From Bradyrhizobium sp. Ash2021 (lineage in GTDB: Bacteria > Pseudomonadota > Alphaproteobacteria > Rhizobiales > Xanthobacteraceae), in assembly GCF_031202265.1 (NCBI RefSeq), contig NZ_CP100604.1, positions 2,152,501 through 2,216,500 of the forward strand: a DNA stretch of 64,000 bases. The letters are read 5' to 3'. A program made the position numbers and the translations under genes. The notes under the pieces were generated by a model, which did no database searches, was not told where the DNA came from, and was given only the letters and a program-made list of their open reading frames with translations. This document shows, in pieces, positions 63,248 to 64,000 of the stretch (position 1 is its first letter; every line of letters starts with the position of its first letter).

Positions 63248-64000
63248 ATGGGACAGGACGTCAGAAGTCCCCGAGGTCCACGGTGCATTGCGCTGGTGGG
63301 CCCTTTCCAGAGCGGTAAAACCACACTGTTAGAAGCAATTTTGGCGCGGACGGGCGCCATTCGTAATGCCGGCAGCGTCGATGCCGGAACCTCCGTCGGC
63401 GATGCCAGCCCCGAGGCGCGCCACCACAAGATGGGCACCGGCCTCACCGCCGCCACCACGAGTTTCATGGGCGACAACTATACCTTTATCGATTGTCCCG
63501 GTTCGATCGAGTTCGCGCATGACATGCGCGCCGCGATCCCGGCGGTCGATGCCGCGGTCGTGGTCTGCGAAGCCGATGAAAAGAAGCTGCCGCAACTGCA
63601 GATCATTTTGCGCGAGCTCGAGGATCTCGGTATTCCCCGCTTTCTGTTCCTGAACAAGATCGATCGCGCCAACAAGCGCATCCGCGAGACGCTCGCGACC
63701 TTGCAGCCGGCGTCGCGCGTGCCGCTGGTGCTGCGCCAAATTCCGATCTGGAACGGCGAATTGATCGAAGGCTTTGTCGATCTCGCGCTGGAGCGCGCCT
63801 TTGTCTACCGCGAACATAAGCCTTCCGAGGTGGTCGACCTCGAAGGCGGCAATCTCGACCGCGAAAAGGAAGCGCGGTTCTCGATGCTGGAGAAGCTCGC
63901 CGATCACGACGACGCGCTGATGGAGCAATTGCTCGAAGACATCCAGCCGCCGCGCGACGCGGTGTTCGACGATCTCGCCCGCGAATTGCGCGAGGGGCTG
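63248..64000 (+). CDS. Elongation factor G-like GTPase, 3' end outside window
   Basis: 251 codons are visible from ATG 63248, preceded by GGAGG 7 nt upstream; the frame is open to the window edge. The P-loop GPFQSGKTTLLEAIL is at about 18-32, the G3 region FIDCPGSIEF and G4 NKIDRAN follow. The switch and G2 regions differ from canonical EF-G (HHKMGTGLTAATTSF), as in the EF-G-like paralogues of Rhizobiales (FusA-type, not the main factor). The remaining domains II-V lie outside. Confidence 0.92.
   Translation, partial: MGQDVRSPRGPRCIALVGPFQSGKTTLLEAILARTGAIRNAGSVDAGTSVGDASPEARHHKMGTGLTAATTSFMGDNYTFIDCPGSIEFAHDMRAAIPAVDAAVVVCEADEKKLPQLQIILRELEDLGIPRFLFLNKIDRANKRIRETLATLQPASRVPLVLRQIPIWNGELIEGFVDLALERAFVYREHKPSEVVDLEGGNLDREKEARFSMLEKLADHDDALMEQLLEDIQPPRDAVFDDLARELREGL

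Overview
The window looks like a chromosomal segment of a Bradyrhizobium/Rhodopseudomonas-type alphaproteobacterium (Bradyrhizobiaceae). The reasons are high GC, many small exported or membrane proteins of a type usual in that family, dispersed palindromic repeats of the kind that opens GTCATTGCGAGGAGC, and a core gene order lgt-midA-pgeF next to rplY-pth-ychF. No tRNA, rRNA or CRISPR array was seen.

Layout. 1-1661: an encapsulin shell gene (cut by the window edge) translationally coupled to a DyP peroxidase that ends in an encapsulin cargo peptide. 1874-4616: a frameshifted SDR and a class III adenylate cyclase with TolB-like and TPR parts, preceded by a (TC)16 tract. 4617-6019: spacer with repeats. 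6020-16224: housekeeping core (prs, lipoprotein, pgeF, midA, lgt, dienelactone hydrolase, ubiK, rplY, pth, ychF, DUF4282, two MaoC-like hydratases). 16359-22452: small exported, membrane and NTF2-like proteins separated by palindromic repeats, including one half of a 0.5-kb inverted repeat whose partner lies at 5.4-5.85 kb.

22457-26746 is an AT-richer foreign island, all on the minus strand: a small glycine-tailed beta-rich protein, a PfkB kinase fused to a nucleoside 2-deoxyribosyltransferase domain, a QueC-like PP-loop enzyme, a DpnI-type methyl-directed restriction enzyme and a zinc-ribbon protein. An IS5-family element (934 bp, TAA duplication) sits inside the PfkB fusion gene; removing it in silico restores one 393-codon frame exactly. 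This is the best candidate for an undescribed system: a nucleotide- or base-processing module beside a stand-alone restriction enzyme.

26784-36848: uvrB (with a palindromic repeat translated inside its tail), a large hybrid histidine kinase, a flavin monooxygenase with its LysR regulator and a divergent TauE/SafE exporter. 37394-41717: a complete sugar-type ABC importer operon. 41718-44894: AT-richer accessory zone with four tandem small secreted paralogues and a frameshifted PKHD-type hydroxylase. 44969-64000: mostly metabolic genes (quinone oxidoreductase, Tat-exported MBL hydrolase coupled to a SCO protein, three GSTs, enoyl-CoA hydratase with divergent TetR, HAD phosphatase, a DUF1800/DUF1501 pair, aldo-keto reductase, GNAT, PAS sensor, aspartate aminotransferase, two DUF992 proteins) and the first part of an EF-G-like GTPase.

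Two genes (SDR and PKHD hydroxylase) are each one G short in a G run, so either real decay or homopolymer errors in the assembly must be considered. All calls were made by eye from the sequence; no database search was run.
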